Below, piece by piece: positions 11,528-23,790 of a stretch of 64,000 nucleotides of DNA. The translations under genes were made by a program, and so were the position numbers. The stretch comes from Cerrena zonata. Its lineage: Eukaryota > Basidiomycota > Agaricomycetes > Polyporales > Cerrenaceae. The stretch spans positions 682,001 through 746,000 of the forward strand of contig JASBNA010000017.1 in NCBI GenBank assembly GCA_038087015.1, given 5' to 3'. The first letter of the stretch is position 1. Every line of letters starts with the position of its first letter. A model generated the notes under the pieces. The model did no database searches and was not told where the DNA came from. It saw only the letters and a list, made by a program, of their open reading frames with translations.

Positions 11528-13416
11528 ATGGCCTTTAGCCATAACTACCTACTCTTTTCTTCCGTCCTATCTGTATTAGCTATCGTCGGTAATGGCTACG
11601 TCTGGCCGTCACCAGTCCTTGACCGGATGGAATCAATCATGTTCCAGCAGAGTGGTCTGCTACGGGAAGGGTTTGTAGACGGGGTCAGCCCATGTGGTTT
11701 TGGCACTAACATTGAAGGTCGCCAAAATGCCGCTGAATGGGTACATCATCTTTATTTTGCTAAGTCGATAGTCACTGACAGATTATGGGACAGGTTCGTA
11801 CAGCCTTTCATGACATGGCGACTCATGACGCGCAGGCTGGGACTGGTGGACTTGACGCATCCATCATGTTCGAAACAGAACGACCAGAAAACCTAGGTTC
11901 CGCCTTTAACAATACATTCGGATTCTTCTTCAGCTTCCACAGTTACAGAGCCTCCATGGCCGATCTTATTGCGTTAGGTGTTTACGCCTCTCTGCGTAGC
12001 TGTAACGGTCCCCGTGTCCCTATCCGTGTAGGTAGGATAGACGCAACAGAAGCAGGACCCCCGGGTGTACCGGAGCCCACACATGACCTGGATACCATCG
12101 TTTCGAAATTTGCTTCAATGGGATTCAGCAAACAAGATATGATTCAAATGGTTGCCTGTGGACACAGTATGTAACGTATTTTCCTTGTTTTGATATCTCA
12201 GTTCGAATTTTTTCCTACAGGTCTCGGTGGTGTGCACGGAAACGATTTCCCCCAGATGGTCGGGAGCGATAGTGTAGAAGCCTTTGCCCATTTCGACACA
12301 ACATTCGCCAACTACGATTCTGCTGTCGTCACTGAATACCTCCAGGATACAACGCAAAACCCTCTAGTTAAAGGCCCTAACGAGACGAACTCCGATCTGC
12401 GAGTCTTTTCCGTCGACGGAAATAAGACAATGGAAGCCATGGCCGATAATGCAGTGTTCCAAACAACCTGTGCAAGTATTTTGGAACGTATGATCAACAC
12501 TGTCCCAAGTAACGTCGCTCTTTCTGAACCTCTGAGCCCGTTACCTGTAAAGCCTATCACCCCGAAGACTACTCTCAATAGCGACGGAACTATCACGTTT
12601 GAAGGCTTTATTCGTGTAGGGACAACAGAGCGAAATGACACAGAACTCGCAGTGACCATGCAATATGCCAACGCAGACGGCACTACTAGCTCTAGCAACG
12701 TAATCGAGGCCATTCCTATCAGGGCGCAAGGCGGTAGTGGCTCGGGCATAGCTGGCGACTTTAACTACAATGTAAGCGACTTCTTTATTTTAATGTAAAG
12801 GAACTTGCTCTGATGTTGTCTTCATAATAGGCCTATCAATTCTCCGCTGCATTGACCAACGGCATCTCCCAGTTCAATGTGTCCGTCAAGCCATCCTCTA
12901 GCGGTATTGAACATTACGATAATGAAGGTCACGGATTCCCTTACCGAGATGATATCATCATCCAAGAGCCTCAGAGTTGTCTTATTTCTACTCAACCAGA
13001 CGGCAATGGGAATTTCAACCTGACTGTTGTCGCCGCGGTCTGTTCATTAGCTAACATGGTTTCAAAGAAGGCTTACTGAATGTTTGTAAATAGGTCAAAG
13101 AGAAGCTCATTTCGACGCCCACATATCTCCAAGTCATCGAGAAATTTCCCCGTCAAGGTGTCCTTATTCCGGGCTTGGTCGAGCGAAAGGTGGAGATGAA
13201 GGCGTTCCAAGATACGACATTTGGCTACAAGCTGTTATCCGGATCCTACCTACTGCCCAGTGTATCATGGTTGACGGAATACAAGGTCATCAACGGCGAT
13301 TCTCAGGACGATTTTAGGTCTACCGGTTCCCTGACTGATAGTTGTGTAAGCCATTCAATATTTTCACTTGGTATTGATAATCCAATCAATTTCGTCGCTC
13401 GCAGGGACCGTTCTAG
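11528..13416 (+). CDS. Secreted heme peroxidase (plant/fungal peroxidase superfamily)
   Basis: Six exons join in frame across introns at 11741-11793, 12167-12220, 12772-12830, 13038-13093 and 13346-13404, ending with GPF at 13416. The N-terminus (MAFSHNYLLFSSVLSVLAIV) is a signal peptide. The distal heme pocket is VRTAFHDMATHD, with the catalytic Arg and His. The proximal ligand region is MIQMVACGHSLGGVHG. Between them GLDASIMFE and DLIALGVYASL are standard for the fold. The tail after about residue 290 is long and includes a beta-rich domain, unlike short lignin or manganese peroxidases. I do not see the exposed catalytic Trp or the acidic Mn site, so it is better called a generic secreted heme peroxidase acting on H2O2 with an unknown reductant. 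Intact and well supported. Confidence 0.85.
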
Positions 13417-13834
13417 CAAAGCAAAATTATCACGCCCTTCCCTGTCTAAATATATATATAGTATAATATCGCTTTTAAATAAACATTCAAGCCTGCCGTG
13501 CACAACAAGTGAGAAATAATCTGCTTCATAATTATTTCCTCGATAGGAGAATTTGGGACGAGTAAGGAAACATGATCCAAGATAGTAATGTACATGAGAT
13601 GTATTCCAAATCCTACGAATAATTCCCTTCATTTATGTAGTGGAGTTGACGAGAGCCACTAGTAGTGATACATACGTAGGCGGTATAGCGATGTTTGACC
13701 ATTCTAGCCGTTTGCAAGGTACCAAATGCCTCATCCTTTTGAGTCTCCAAGTCATACGCCAAAATTTCAATAGCATTGTACATCGTTTCGAGTCTGGGCT
13801 ATACTTCTTGCAAGGTAATACGCGACACCGTTTT
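13417..13834. other. Convergent 3' spacer
   Basis: This lies between the peroxidase (+) and UCH (-) stop codons. It is AT-rich with a TATATATATAG run near 13450. A minus-strand frame around 13640-13790 reads MYNAIEILAYDLETQKDEAF and looks protein-like, possibly an extra small exon, but I cannot connect it to a gene. Confidence 0.35.
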
Positions 13835-14884
13835 TTAGAACTCTGGAGGTGGGGCCAAAGCCAACATGCTGAATTGAACGCTCGCAGCCGCTTCCACATA
13901 ACACTCCTTGATCACCCTTGCAGCATCTTTCAAGAGATCTTCACATTCGCCTCTATCAAAGGCACTGTCCCGTCTACCGTCAAGTTCGATGAGACGTTTC
14001 TTGTTTGGGTCTATAGGGTCGGGTGCAGATACGAAACAAGTGAAATGAAGGTCCACTCTTGCTGTGGCTTCGGGAGGAGCTGTTTGTCCTGCAGACGCGG
14101 ACTCTGCATGTATCTCGGAAAATATTGTGGTGGTCTCTAGCAGCCCAGAGCGTTCCAGTGGGGTAAGTTCTGAAATGGGATGTTTCGGAACTAAGCTTGA
14201 AAGGATACACAATGAAAGAAAGCTCACCCCGGCATGCATCGATATATTTCTTAATTGGACTGTTCGGCAGAATCGGGACACCCGCCTAGTTGGATTAATT
14301 AAATGGATTTAATCATGCGAAATTGTCAAATAACTCACGTTCATAATAGCATGGAGAAGACCCATAGTCCCACATGCATTACCAATCTAAACAGTACATT
14401 CGTCTAAGCAGATATATTACTAGCAGACAGAACTTACTGTCTGCTTGATCCAGATCACGTTGGAATCGACCCAGTGTTGACCATGTTTTCGTACATGATC
14501 AACCTCTTCCTGCATCTTTCTATCGATAGGTTCCGTAATCGGAAAAAGAAGGATGACTGCCTTCACAGGTTGTGGTACCAAAGACAGTAGCTAGACCATG
14601 GGGGTGAGGTTTGAGGTTTCCATAGAGGGAAAATAAATGACCTCTTCGTCCAGTCCATAGATGTCAGAATACGCAAATCTAGATGTGACTAGTCCAGCTT
14701 TGCTAGACCACTAAAATTCCCAAATTATGGCTGGATCGAAAAGCGAAGGGATATGTCCGAGCTTACGGCATTTAATACCTAGTATTCAGAATGAGCAAGT
14801 AGTACGACCTGTTAAAGATACACTAACATCAGGATTGCTTTCGAGCGGAACCCAATGTGTTGCAGCAGGTGGAACGTCGGTCAT
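13835..14884 (-). CDS. Ubiquitin carboxyl-terminal hydrolase, UCH (peptidase C12) family
   Basis: The start at 14884 gives MTDVPPAATHWVPLESNPDV, the usual UCH beginning. Introns of about 50-120 nt separate exons reading WSSKAGLVTSRFAYSDIYGL, LVPQPVKAVILLFPITEPID, then the active-site segment WIKQT joined to IGNACGTMGLLHAIMN. This contains the oxyanion Gln and nucleophile Cys. The last exon has ELTPLERSGLLE (crossover loop region), VDLHFTCFVS with the catalytic His, and LIELDGRRDSAFDRG with the catalytic Asp, ending at 13835. All four catalytic residues are present. UCH enzymes cleave small adducts and precursors from the C-terminus of ubiquitin in cytosol or nucleus. The neighbour at 15200-18458 is transcribed the same way and ends 315 bp upstream. 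Confidence 0.88.
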
Positions 14885-15199
14885 GTCTACTACAAAGAGG
14901 CTTTGTTGAAGACGCGTAACGCAGCCGAGGACGATTCGAGTGTACGCGTCATAGCACAGCGGTACCGCGGGCCGTGGGTAGGAAGTGACTCCTTGATTGG
15001 GGGTACACATATATATGTACGACGTCTAGTTTATGGCAGCATCCTTGGAGAACAAAATCTACGTGTATAACAAGGCCATATACTCGGGGCACAATCATTA
15101 CTTATTGAAAAAGGAAGGTAGCATACGTCTATCAATATTCAAAACAAAACTTGTGATGAAGAGAATTAACTGGATAGGCAGCGTTAACGTTGCCCGGAA
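14885..15199. promoter_or_regulatory. Spacer: UCH promoter and serine dehydratase terminator
   Basis: This 315-bp spacer between two co-oriented minus-strand genes must hold the 3' end of the upstream gene and the UCH promoter. A TATATATGTAC stretch near 15010 is the only TATA-like element. No gene is seen. Confidence 0.35.
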
Positions 15200-18100
15200 C
15201 TACTTGAGTTTGAATGTTACATACCAATTTGGCATAGTAAGGGGGATCTTGACGGTCCTCTGATTTGTAAATGTAAGAGACAATATTCATATTTGAATAA
15301 TTGGATAACATACCGCAAGTCCCTAGCGAATTAACGAGTAGTCTTTAGCTCCTGGTCAATACGCAATAGGATACATAACTTACAGATAGACTGGTCTCCT
15401 TGTACTTGACACTCATGTCTACAGCGGTCAGCCGCATAGCTTCAATAGCTTCATCGAGAGTGACACTTCTCAGGTAGTTGGATGTCAGCGTCACAGGGAA
15501 ACATTACGATGGCTGCGTACCTGTAAACATTCTGACTAGCCATCGACAGTTGCGCGGCAGTTACGGCTTTCACCGCTGGATCGACAGGTAATATTAGCAG
15601 CAAATTACGGGTCGCAAAAAATTTGAACCAATACCTCCTAGACTATTGCGCTCCTAGAACGAATCTCACTTTAGTCTGTTTCCATAGTACACTTAAATTT
15701 ACACGCACTATGCATGGCACTTGAACGAGACCATCAATAGGGTCACATGTTAGACCAAGGTTGTGTTCTGAGACCCGTCGTTAGGAAGAGAGAAATTTTC
15801 CGTGTGACCCATTCTTACCGATTCCAATTTCCGCCGCCTTCGTGGTGGAGGCAGGTTAGAAATATTCGACACAAGCAAAATTCGAATACGTACTTGTAAA
15901 ACAGTTTCTGGTGTTGCTCCCATACAGGCAGCAAAGCCGGCACTTGCCATGGAGCAAGCAACTGCACCATCCCTCAATCAATCCAATTGTCTTACGAACA
16001 AAGGTGTGAACAGACGTACCACCAACTTCAGCTTGACATCCTCCTTCTGCGGCGGAGATAGTACTACCTCGTTTGAACAACATCCCAACGGCCTGCGAAT
16101 ATGAATAAAATGTAATTTATATAGGGAGAAATTTTGACTTACCGCCGCCGTTAATAAGAATGTCTCTACAGATTTCTCTGGGTCATCACTGAGGAACTAC
16201 AATAGAAGGTCAGAAAAATTATTGGAGAATTAGGCGATATAAATTACCTCAATAATGTACTTCAATACCGCAGGGATAACACCAGCAGCACCGTTAGTCG
16301 GAGACGTGACTATTCGTCCGCCACTGGCGTTGACTTCATTGACCTATATTGGAAGTAACAATCAGCTCAAATTCAGAGTTACAGTCAATGCCGAACATAC
16401 CGCAATAGCGTAGCAAGAAAGGAAGTCCATAGCTGGAATATTTGTTTTGCGCTGCAATAGACTGAGCTCTCGATCATAAGACCGGTATACTCTTTGAGCA
16501 CTTACAGGAGGCATAGGTAATATAGGATGCTCAAATGAGCCAATGACCCTAGTTGCTCGAGAAGGACTAGGTAAACGGCTTCTTCCAGGACCCGCTCTAG
16601 CATCTTCTGTGTTTTCCCATTGATTAGATGTGTTCTCGAAGAAACCATCAGGCGCATCTATCTGGTCATTTGGCTCTTGAGAACCTGCGCTGATAGAAGG
16701 GAGATGTGGTACAGCGAGTCCGGGATAGAACCTGAACATGATATGAAGGGATTTAGAGGGGCTACGGTAAAACTGCGGGCTTACCCTCTCATGAGTCGCC
16801 TGTAAAGCATAGGTGCACGTCGTCTGAGACCTAGTCGACCGGGCAGTCTCTCTTCAGATGAAGAGACTCCCATTCGTATACAGTCATCCATGACCGACCA
16901 TATTTTCAGAAGCTAAGGTAGGAGTTGTAAGCTGTACACGAAATATTTCTCAATAATGAAAGTTTATCACCTTTTCACGGATATCTTCATCTCGGAGCCC
17001 GAAGTGAATTTCATTGTCGTAAACAATTTGAGCAATGGTCAGCTATATAGTAGATCAGTCGGACGAGTACAATGGTCGTAAAGGATATAACGAATACGTT
17101 GTGATTCTTGGTCAGCGCAAGTAGACTATCCCCGGACTGCAAGATAAATTAGGTCGAATATGACAATTATGCGCGTTCTACACGTACCGTAAAAGGGTAA
17201 GGTGGTTGGCAAGGATCCAGGGGAGGTGGTGGTGCACCAGGTGTTGGGTCAGCGAGACTATGTGTCTGGTGTAGACGTGCACCATGAACGACTTTCTTAT
17301 CCACACCCTTGTAGAACAAGTTCTCGTCCACTGCAAGCACATCAATATCAAGAAAGTTTTCCACCAGCTTGTAGTCAAATTACCTTTGGTCTTTTCGTTT
17401 ACAACGAAGCCTCCACCGACACTAAAGTATTCATTAGTAGCCAGAAGGTCCCCGCTCTCCGAAAACACAGAGAATCTCATTCCGTTTGGATGGGTCTTGA
17501 GCACTTGGTCCCAGCGCCAGAGCATATCCCGGTCCATATCATAATGGATGACATGTTTCCCACCGAGCGCAAGACGTTTGTTGTCTTGAATGGCTTGATA
17601 TCTAGAGGGAATTGTTCCGGTATCGATTGTTTCCGGATCAGAGCCTGGGTTCAGTAAGTCAGTATTCGGGAGACGTTAGAAATAGATATAACAGAATGAC
17701 CTTCGAGACCCAGTAGAATAGCTTGTGGCGTATGATGTCTGAGAATGAACAAGGCCCTCAGTATACCCTTATGGTAGCTTTATGGGTCGTGCGACATACC
17801 CTTTCCCTATAAAAAGGAAGGTGTGTTAGTCAATATGGAAGTCATGATTTTTGTATTTACCTGTGGCCGCAAGAGAGCCATAGCTAGCCGTCGAAGCTTC
17901 GAGATAAGGTAAAAACCGACAATAAATCAATAATTACTCACAGTACAATTTTTACCATTTTGACCTAGACTATATTAGAACGGAGTTCACAAACGGGTGA
18001 AAGTAGTACCACGAACCTGATCTAGCACTCCCAGCTCTTCTAAGTCGCTAATAAAAATCTTGCCAGCCCGCATAGGCCCGACTGTATGAGATGAACTTGG

Positions 18101-18458
18101 TCCAACTTCACGGACACATGGTAGATAAGCAACGTGAACTACGCTTCAATTCAAAGCAAGTCATACCTCCAATACTGAACAAATCGAAAGCTGAGATGAC
18201 AGCATGCTCAAACTCCTCCTTTGGTCTATTCAGGGAATTATCCTTCTCGGATATCTTGTGAACATCAAGCTCGTTGGGATCTTCGCCTTCCTCTCGTCCT
18301 CGTTTGAGAACAGCATCAAGAGGGCTAAGCAGTGGTGAAGAGCTAGAGATTTGTCTATCGCGTGAGGGTCGTATTGAAAGTGTGTATTTTCCGGGATTTC
18401 TCCAATGCAACCATGTCGGAGTTCGTCGAATAGAGAGGTGGCGGACAGCCGGGAGCAT
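15200..18458 (-). CDS. Iron-sulfur L-serine dehydratase (L-serine ammonia-lyase), single-chain alpha/beta form
   Basis: The start at 18458 ([20 protein letters not shown]) looks like a mitochondrial presequence. The beta domain follows in many small exons: SAFDLFSIG, the anion-binding [11 protein letters not shown] segment, [20 protein letters not shown], and [20 protein letters not shown]. The alpha domain has [58 protein letters not shown] and [18 protein letters not shown]. With exons joined, the cysteines fall as C-x41-C-x10-C, the [4Fe-4S] ligand spacing of this family. The end [13 protein letters not shown] is conserved; the last exon ([11 protein letters not shown]) is less certain. 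The enzyme converts L-serine to pyruvate and ammonia. A low-complexity Ser/Pro insert (about 16545-16700) lies between domains. Exons are numerous, so individual boundaries are approximate. Confidence 0.85.
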
Positions 18459-18895
18459 TGGCTAATTTCCTAGATATCTCGTGGAGAAGTTTCAAGAACT
18501 ATCAGTAGGTAGAGGTAGCGCGTTGTAACGATGTGCTGGTGGTTGTCGCGAACTGAGAGATAGTAGCTATGCGGAAATGAAACACCGCCGGAGTCCCGCG
18601 CTCAGTTCTCAACATTTGATCGAGATTTCCAAATGAAAGATCCGACTACTCTCAAAATAGGAATCTCGCTTAATCTGGAAGCGAAGTAGATGGTGATGTT
18701 CAACACGGACAAATAATATCAACCTTCTCCCTTCCAATCATAATTTTGATATTTCAGTACGTGATCGTCATGATCCCTCTATGAAGCTGATTCGCTGATA
18801 CCATGTAGCAAACACTAGAACCATCTATCTTCTAGACTTTAGACGATTTCTGGCTAATACCTTCCTCGAGCCGTCGACACCTGAACGAAAAATAC
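18459..18895. promoter_or_regulatory. Divergent promoter: serine dehydratase and SET-domain gene
   Basis: A 437-bp spacer between divergent starts. No clear TATA box; short AT-rich patches near 18710-18750. No other gene is seen. Confidence 0.35.
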
Positions 18896-20096
18896 ATGCC
18901 GAAAACACTCGAGATCCGTACGAACGATTTCTCTGGCCGCTCATACTATAGTACCTGTGCTCTCCCTACCAATGAGACTGTTCTCGATATTGACACTCCG
19001 TACTCCTGCACAATATACAAACAATTCCGTACCGAAGTCTGTGCCGAATGTTTCGACTATCAATCTGGACGCCGCGGCTTCTTGACCTGTCGAGAATACA
19101 GTGAAAATGCTGGCTTATCGTTCTGTGACCCTGACTGTCGGGATGTCTGGATTCGGAGGGAGGGTGTGGATTTGATCGGATACCTTGCGAAATTGGAGAC
19201 GCGGAGGTTGAAAAAGAAAGGCAAGGAGACAGGGTGTTTGAGGGCGGTGGTGACGGACGAGGAGATTGAGGAGGCCTGGGGGAGGGTGGAAGAAGAAGAA
19301 CACAGTTTCAAACAAGCTAGGAAATGGGGACAACTTCTTCTAGATGACTTCGAGGCAGACATCGCGCGATATGTTCTGATGGCGTTGTATCACCAATCTC
19401 TGGAACCCCAACCTTCTCAAGAGTTTTGTCATTTAACTAGCAATGGCGACGAACCCTCGACTTTGGCTCCCGTGGCGCTCTTTCTGGATTTGGATATGCA
19501 AACTGGGACTCATTTTCTGCTCTACAGTCAAACGAAACCACACAGATTAATCTCTTTCCGGAACTGCTGGATAACCATATTCGAATATACCAGGTCCTCA
19601 AAGCGCTTTTTGGTCAATCTTTTCGACGGGCACCTCAGTCGGAAATCGTAATGACATAAAGAATGGTCCTCAGAATGAGATTCTGCGACGACTAGAGTGT
19701 ACTATCACTACGACGAATGTGCGAAGGGCACTTGGAGTAGACCCTGGCAACTCTTTGGGGTCTGGGAAAGTCCCCTAACGGACGAAAGTGAATGTTTGGG
19801 CTTCGCCGTCTACCCCACTCCCTCGTTTTTTAATCATCGTAAGGGTTTACCGAAATTCTTCATACTGGAAGTTTACTCACAAACTTATAGATTGTCTTCC
19901 GAATGTACGGAAAGAACGGTCAGGTCGACGACTAAGATTTATAACGACACGTCCCGTTGATTCGCAGGAAGAACTGTGCATCAGTTACGGACACGTTGAG
20001 AATATGGTGGTGAAAGAGCGACAAAAGACCCTGTTAGATGGTTGGTATTTCAAGTGCATGTGCAGTCGGTGTCTGTTGGACCGGTACAACAGTTAG
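18896..20096 (+). CDS. SET-domain protein, SMYD-like (frame disrupted at two sites)
   Basis: The ATG at 18896 leads into an N-SET part and a Cys-rich segment CAECFDYQSGRRGF...CREYS...SFCDPDCRDVW, which resembles a zinc-binding MYND-like insert. A charged helix follows. An intron ending near 19527 restores the frame for LFPELLDNHIRIYQVLKALF and NVRRALGVDPG. The SET core reads GVWESPLTDESECLGFAVYP, SFFNH joined across an intron to CLPNV (the NHxCxPN motif), EELCISYGH, and the post-SET Cys WYFKCMCSRCLLD. Such proteins transfer methyl groups from S-adenosylmethionine to lysines. Two one-base shifts, near 19650 and near 19757 in a GGGG run, are not explained by normal introns. Either the gene is a recent pseudogene or the assembly has errors. 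Confidence 0.7.
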
Positions 20097-20414
20097 ATTT
20101 CTTGAGATATCACTAGCTGCTCATACATTAGAATTGATTTATCTCCTTCAGGGACCTTAACGGAAGTTTCTCGTTGTTAATGGTAAGATGAAGAAGCCGG
20201 CATACTGATATTAAGCGCTTTTTGTCGGAAATACGCCACGTTATTGACGTAATACAGGGATCCCTTCATGTGTTCAACTTCTGTGTTGCTCTGATCTCGA
20301 CTTACTCTCATTCTCATCTTCTACTAGCCACAACCAAAATACAGTTACATCACAGCTTTATCCATCGCAACCTTGCGGACTCAGCGGCACTCGGTTTCCA
20401 TAACTCACTGTACA
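20097..20414. other. Intergenic spacer
   Basis: 318 bp between co-oriented genes. It holds the SET gene 3' flank and presumably the promoter of the next gene. No TATA box or other feature is evident. Confidence 0.35.
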
Positions 20415-21490
20415 ATGGCAGTGGATGCCTCTATTGCGAAGCTATCGCTAAAGCAGATATCGGATTTCTTTTCCAGGAATCCTGGTACAATGCGGCAGGA
20501 ATGCGACGGGGAGGCTGAACGAATCACCGGCGTGTCTGTCCATCCAACACCAGTTCAAGGAGGAGGCAGTTACACTGTCATCGGTGGGACACTTGTTGTC
20601 CAGTTTCGCTCTGGTGAAGATGCCCTGGACCTCCAGTTTCTCGGATATATCGAACAAGCCTACGCAGGCTTCGTGCCAGAACGTAGAAGCAACGGCACGC
20701 TGGGCAAGCTTCACGTCTACACGATGAACGATATGGGCGGAATCTCGATGTATCTTGCCCGGGAACGGTTGTTCCGGGATGACTGCCATCTCTTGCGACA
20801 AACTCTGCAAGACTATGCCAGGTTTGTCAATACCAACGTCCCCGATACTTACCCAGCTGACTTTGCCAACGCAGGTTCTTCGCCTCGGCATGGCATAACA
20901 CACCAGCACAGATGACATGTCCAAGCCGCGAGTCCCTTTCTGCCGACTACTCGTCCCAGCTCTCGCAGTTCTCACAGGGGCTTCCGAGTCGCTTTCGCCC
21001 AACTCTGGAATACCTCATAAGCCGGCTCCCAAGCCTCTTCGCTGACGACTGGCCGCTAGTGCCCAACCACACTGACCTTCTAGAGAACAACATCCACGTA
21101 GATCCAGACACAGGCAGGATAACAGGCATCTGCGACTGGAAGGACGCTGAGATCAGCCCGTTCGGGATGTCACTCGGGGGTCTTGAGACCATGCTCGGGA
21201 TCTGGCAATGGGAGGATGGCTGGTGGTACCACGCTAACTACCAGGATCTCCGAGTTGTGTTCTGGACGGCCTTTTGGAGCGCCATGGGATCTGTCTCTGA
21301 AGAGCAGAAGGAGCGCGTTGAGGTTGCGAGATTGGTTAGCCTGTTCCTGGCTTATGGCTTTGAATGGGACAAGGATGGTAACAAGGTTCCCGCCAGTGAG
21401 GGCCCCGGGTTGAAACATCTCGATGCGGTTGTTCTTGACAATGTCGCAGGTTTCTTCCCTCGCGGAAGCCGTCCGAGTCAGGCAGTGTAA
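20415..21490 (+). CDS. Aminoglycoside phosphotransferase-fold protein
   Basis: Two exons (20415-20821 and 20875-21490) join in frame across a 53-nt intron to give about 340 residues. The first exon has the N-lobe-like strand region GGGSYTVIGGTLVVQFR. The second carries the catalytic loop LVPNHTDLLENNIHVD (H-x-D...N) and the metal-binding Asp in ICDWKDAEISPFG, the two hallmarks of the APH/choline-kinase-like superfamily. Fungal members of this group phosphorylate unknown small molecules; there is no reason to infer antibiotic resistance. The coding DNA is visibly richer in C and G at third positions than its neighbours, and the wording of the conserved blocks is closer to what I know from ascomycete moulds, which hints at transfer. 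Confidence in the fold is high, in the origin low. Confidence 0.8.
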
Positions 21491-22708
21491 ATTTGGATTC
21501 CATGTCCATTGTTCGCCATTCACCCACTCTAAACAAGGTACAGTTAGCCGACCTGGTAAGCCACGGCCTTGAGTGTGTACATCCTTGCTTGATGCATGCT
21601 GGGGGTGTCGTGCTAACTGGCTGAGCCCGTCTGTTCTACTTTATTTTATTTCACCTCATCTCACCTACCCTCACTTCCGTCCGTAGTTGCATCTTTTCCC
21701 ATCCAAATTCCTCCGTACTAGTAGTGTCTTCAACCAATTATGATTCCAAAGGACTTCCCTCTGCTGACAGCAACCATATCTAGGCACTAGGAAGAGGAGG
21801 GTTGAAATTCTACTGGTATGTTTTCCATAGAGGATTCGAATACGATATTACGACTCAAAGGAGACCAATGACAAGGTTGGGATATCATTTCTATCGAGTT
21901 CCCAATCTTTTCATGCTCCGCATCATCTCTGCTTGTATCATCAGACTGATAGTTGTGTCAGTCATTTTCCTTGGTATTTGTAACACAATTAATATGATCT
22001 TGCGCAGCCGCCGTTTTCACGGGGGCAAGACAAACCTGTCTTCCTCTTCGTCATATAAAGATGTCGTGTTTCATCAAACACCAAATTCAGCTCAAGTTGT
22101 TCCATGGACGTTTTATTTTTATTACAGAAATAATGCAAACCCACTCGGGATATAAACAAAACTTGAGCATCAAGTTCAGTTATCGGTATAAGATTACGAT
22201 CAGTAGATCAAAAACGCGAGATGAACGGGTCCAATAGGATATCAAATGGTCAGCCGGTAGCGTTTTTGCCAAATACTTATCACACAGCCAGACAGAATGC
22301 ATCAGATTTTGGTAGATTCCAAGTTTGTTACACATCTCGAACATCAATCAACTTGAAGGTCCTGCAAGTACGTTCTGATACCTTATAGCGAACGATAGGA
22401 CCTAACGATACTGCTAACTCCGTATTGCTGGCTTACCACGACTTTATAGGATGTCTCCGGCTTCAAAAGAGATGGCGGCTGAAACTTCGACATCGAGACA
22501 ATATCACTTCGTTCTTGATATCCCCATACCTGGTATTTTACCACTAATGCTATGACCTAGTGTAGTAGTATATAAACTCGGGCGTACAGACCCTAAATCC
22601 TCATCGCAGGTCGGTCTTTGAGTTACTCACTTGTTCTTTAACTGTTTTTATTCGTTCTCTTCATCCTGAGCTTGACGTTCAGTTTAATCTTTTAATCTTA
22701 CGTTGACG
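21491..22708. promoter_or_regulatory. Long spacer with TATA box of the secreted-protein gene
   Basis: About 1.2 kb. TATAAACT begins at 22571, 138 bp before the ATG at 22709, followed by a pyrimidine-rich leader. A 117-codon frame at 21802-22155 contains a hydrophobic stretch (IIRLIVVSVIFLGI) but no recognisable family, and I do not call it a gene. Confidence 0.45.
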
Positions 22709-23790
22709 ATGGCCCTTATGAAACACACCCTTCTCTTCTTCGCCTTAGCTGCGCTCCTTACGTTCACCCTCGCTCTACCGCTCTCCCCTCTGGTATCGCC
22801 GGAATTAATGTAAGGTCTCTCGTCGTGTTACGAGCATAGAAGCAGTGACTAACTTCATCTGACTTCAAGTGGTCGAGCTGGACCCGCCTCGTCCAAATGC
22901 AATGGTATCAAAGCTGCGAATGGTCTTGGACAGTGTAACGCCTGTGGTAAGCTCATATCAGCCAGTTAAAACGAGGCAGTTGTCTCATGGAGATGTGATG
23001 CAGTCGCCACCACTGGCTGTATATTTGACCGTACAATAAGTCTATGTGTTCAAGCTCCTACTGGAAGACTAGACACCAACCGATTCGTAACACAAAAAGA
23101 TGCTAACCAGTGCAAGACCATCGCACAAGGCCTCAAGGTAGAATTTCTGTTTATGTTCTGTATTTACTCGGAAAAGCTGATCTCGTGTTGTAGGCCAAAC
23201 CCACCGTTACAGAGGCGCAAACTCCTAAAGCGAAGCAAACCGCCCTGGCGGAATTTGACAAGACAAGGAGTCAAGCTCAAGCGGAATTTGAAAGGATGAG
23301 GAGTCACATATTCAATGGTGAAAACAATCCTACATCTGGCAGACACACTTTCAGTGCATGGACGGCAAAGAACACAGATGCTGGGCGGTGTGACACGGCA
23401 ACACACCTGTGCGCCTTCAGAGTGCGTATCTGATTTATCTGTGCCGTATCATGTCATGCGAGCCTTTTACAGCTCAACGCAAAGAATCCGAAGACAGTTT
23501 GGGATGATCGTTCCGGGTTTTACACACAGCGAGACATCGAGGATATGTGTCTCGCCGCTATTACTTTGAACATTGTCCAGGATGGGCCACTGGCATCCGC
23601 GAACTTCGCCATCCGGACGAAGCTAGGAAACACCATCTGCGTCCGACATCTGGTGACGAAGGATAACATTCCCTCGTGCTTCCCCGTCGGAATCCACGCT
23701 CTACCCGCTGGCACTATTGCTGGTTCGAGTTGCATCGACACTGGGATTGCTGTTACGACGGGTACCGATTTAATCGCGGCTCGCAGCTGA
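22709..23790 (+). CDS. Small secreted Cys-rich protein, paralogue A (unknown function)
   Basis: Five exons join in frame across introns at 22810-22869, 22947-23003, 23138-23193 and 23422-23472. The N-terminus (KHTLLFFALAALLTFTLALP) is a clear signal peptide. A Cys-rich module follows: SKCNGIKAANGLGQCNACVA and GCIFDRTISLCVQ. After a charged helix comes a compact domain with GRHTFSAWTA, DTATHLCAF, KTVWDDRSG, QRDIEDMCLAAITLNI and TICVRHLVTK...PSCFPVGIH. The gene at 33187-34317 encodes a close relative with the same exon pattern. I do not recognise the domain; the spaced His, Trp, Arg and Lys residues could suit a secreted hydrolase or nuclease, which is only a guess. Likely exported, possibly a defence or interaction protein. 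Confidence 0.75.

Noticed and set aside
20415..21490. Antibiotic resistance gene
   Set aside because: The fold is shared by many fungal small-molecule kinases; nothing points to an aminoglycoside substrate.
21802..22155. Small membrane protein gene
   Set aside because: A single hydrophobic stretch in an AT-rich spacer, with no splice structure or recognisable family; not enough to call.
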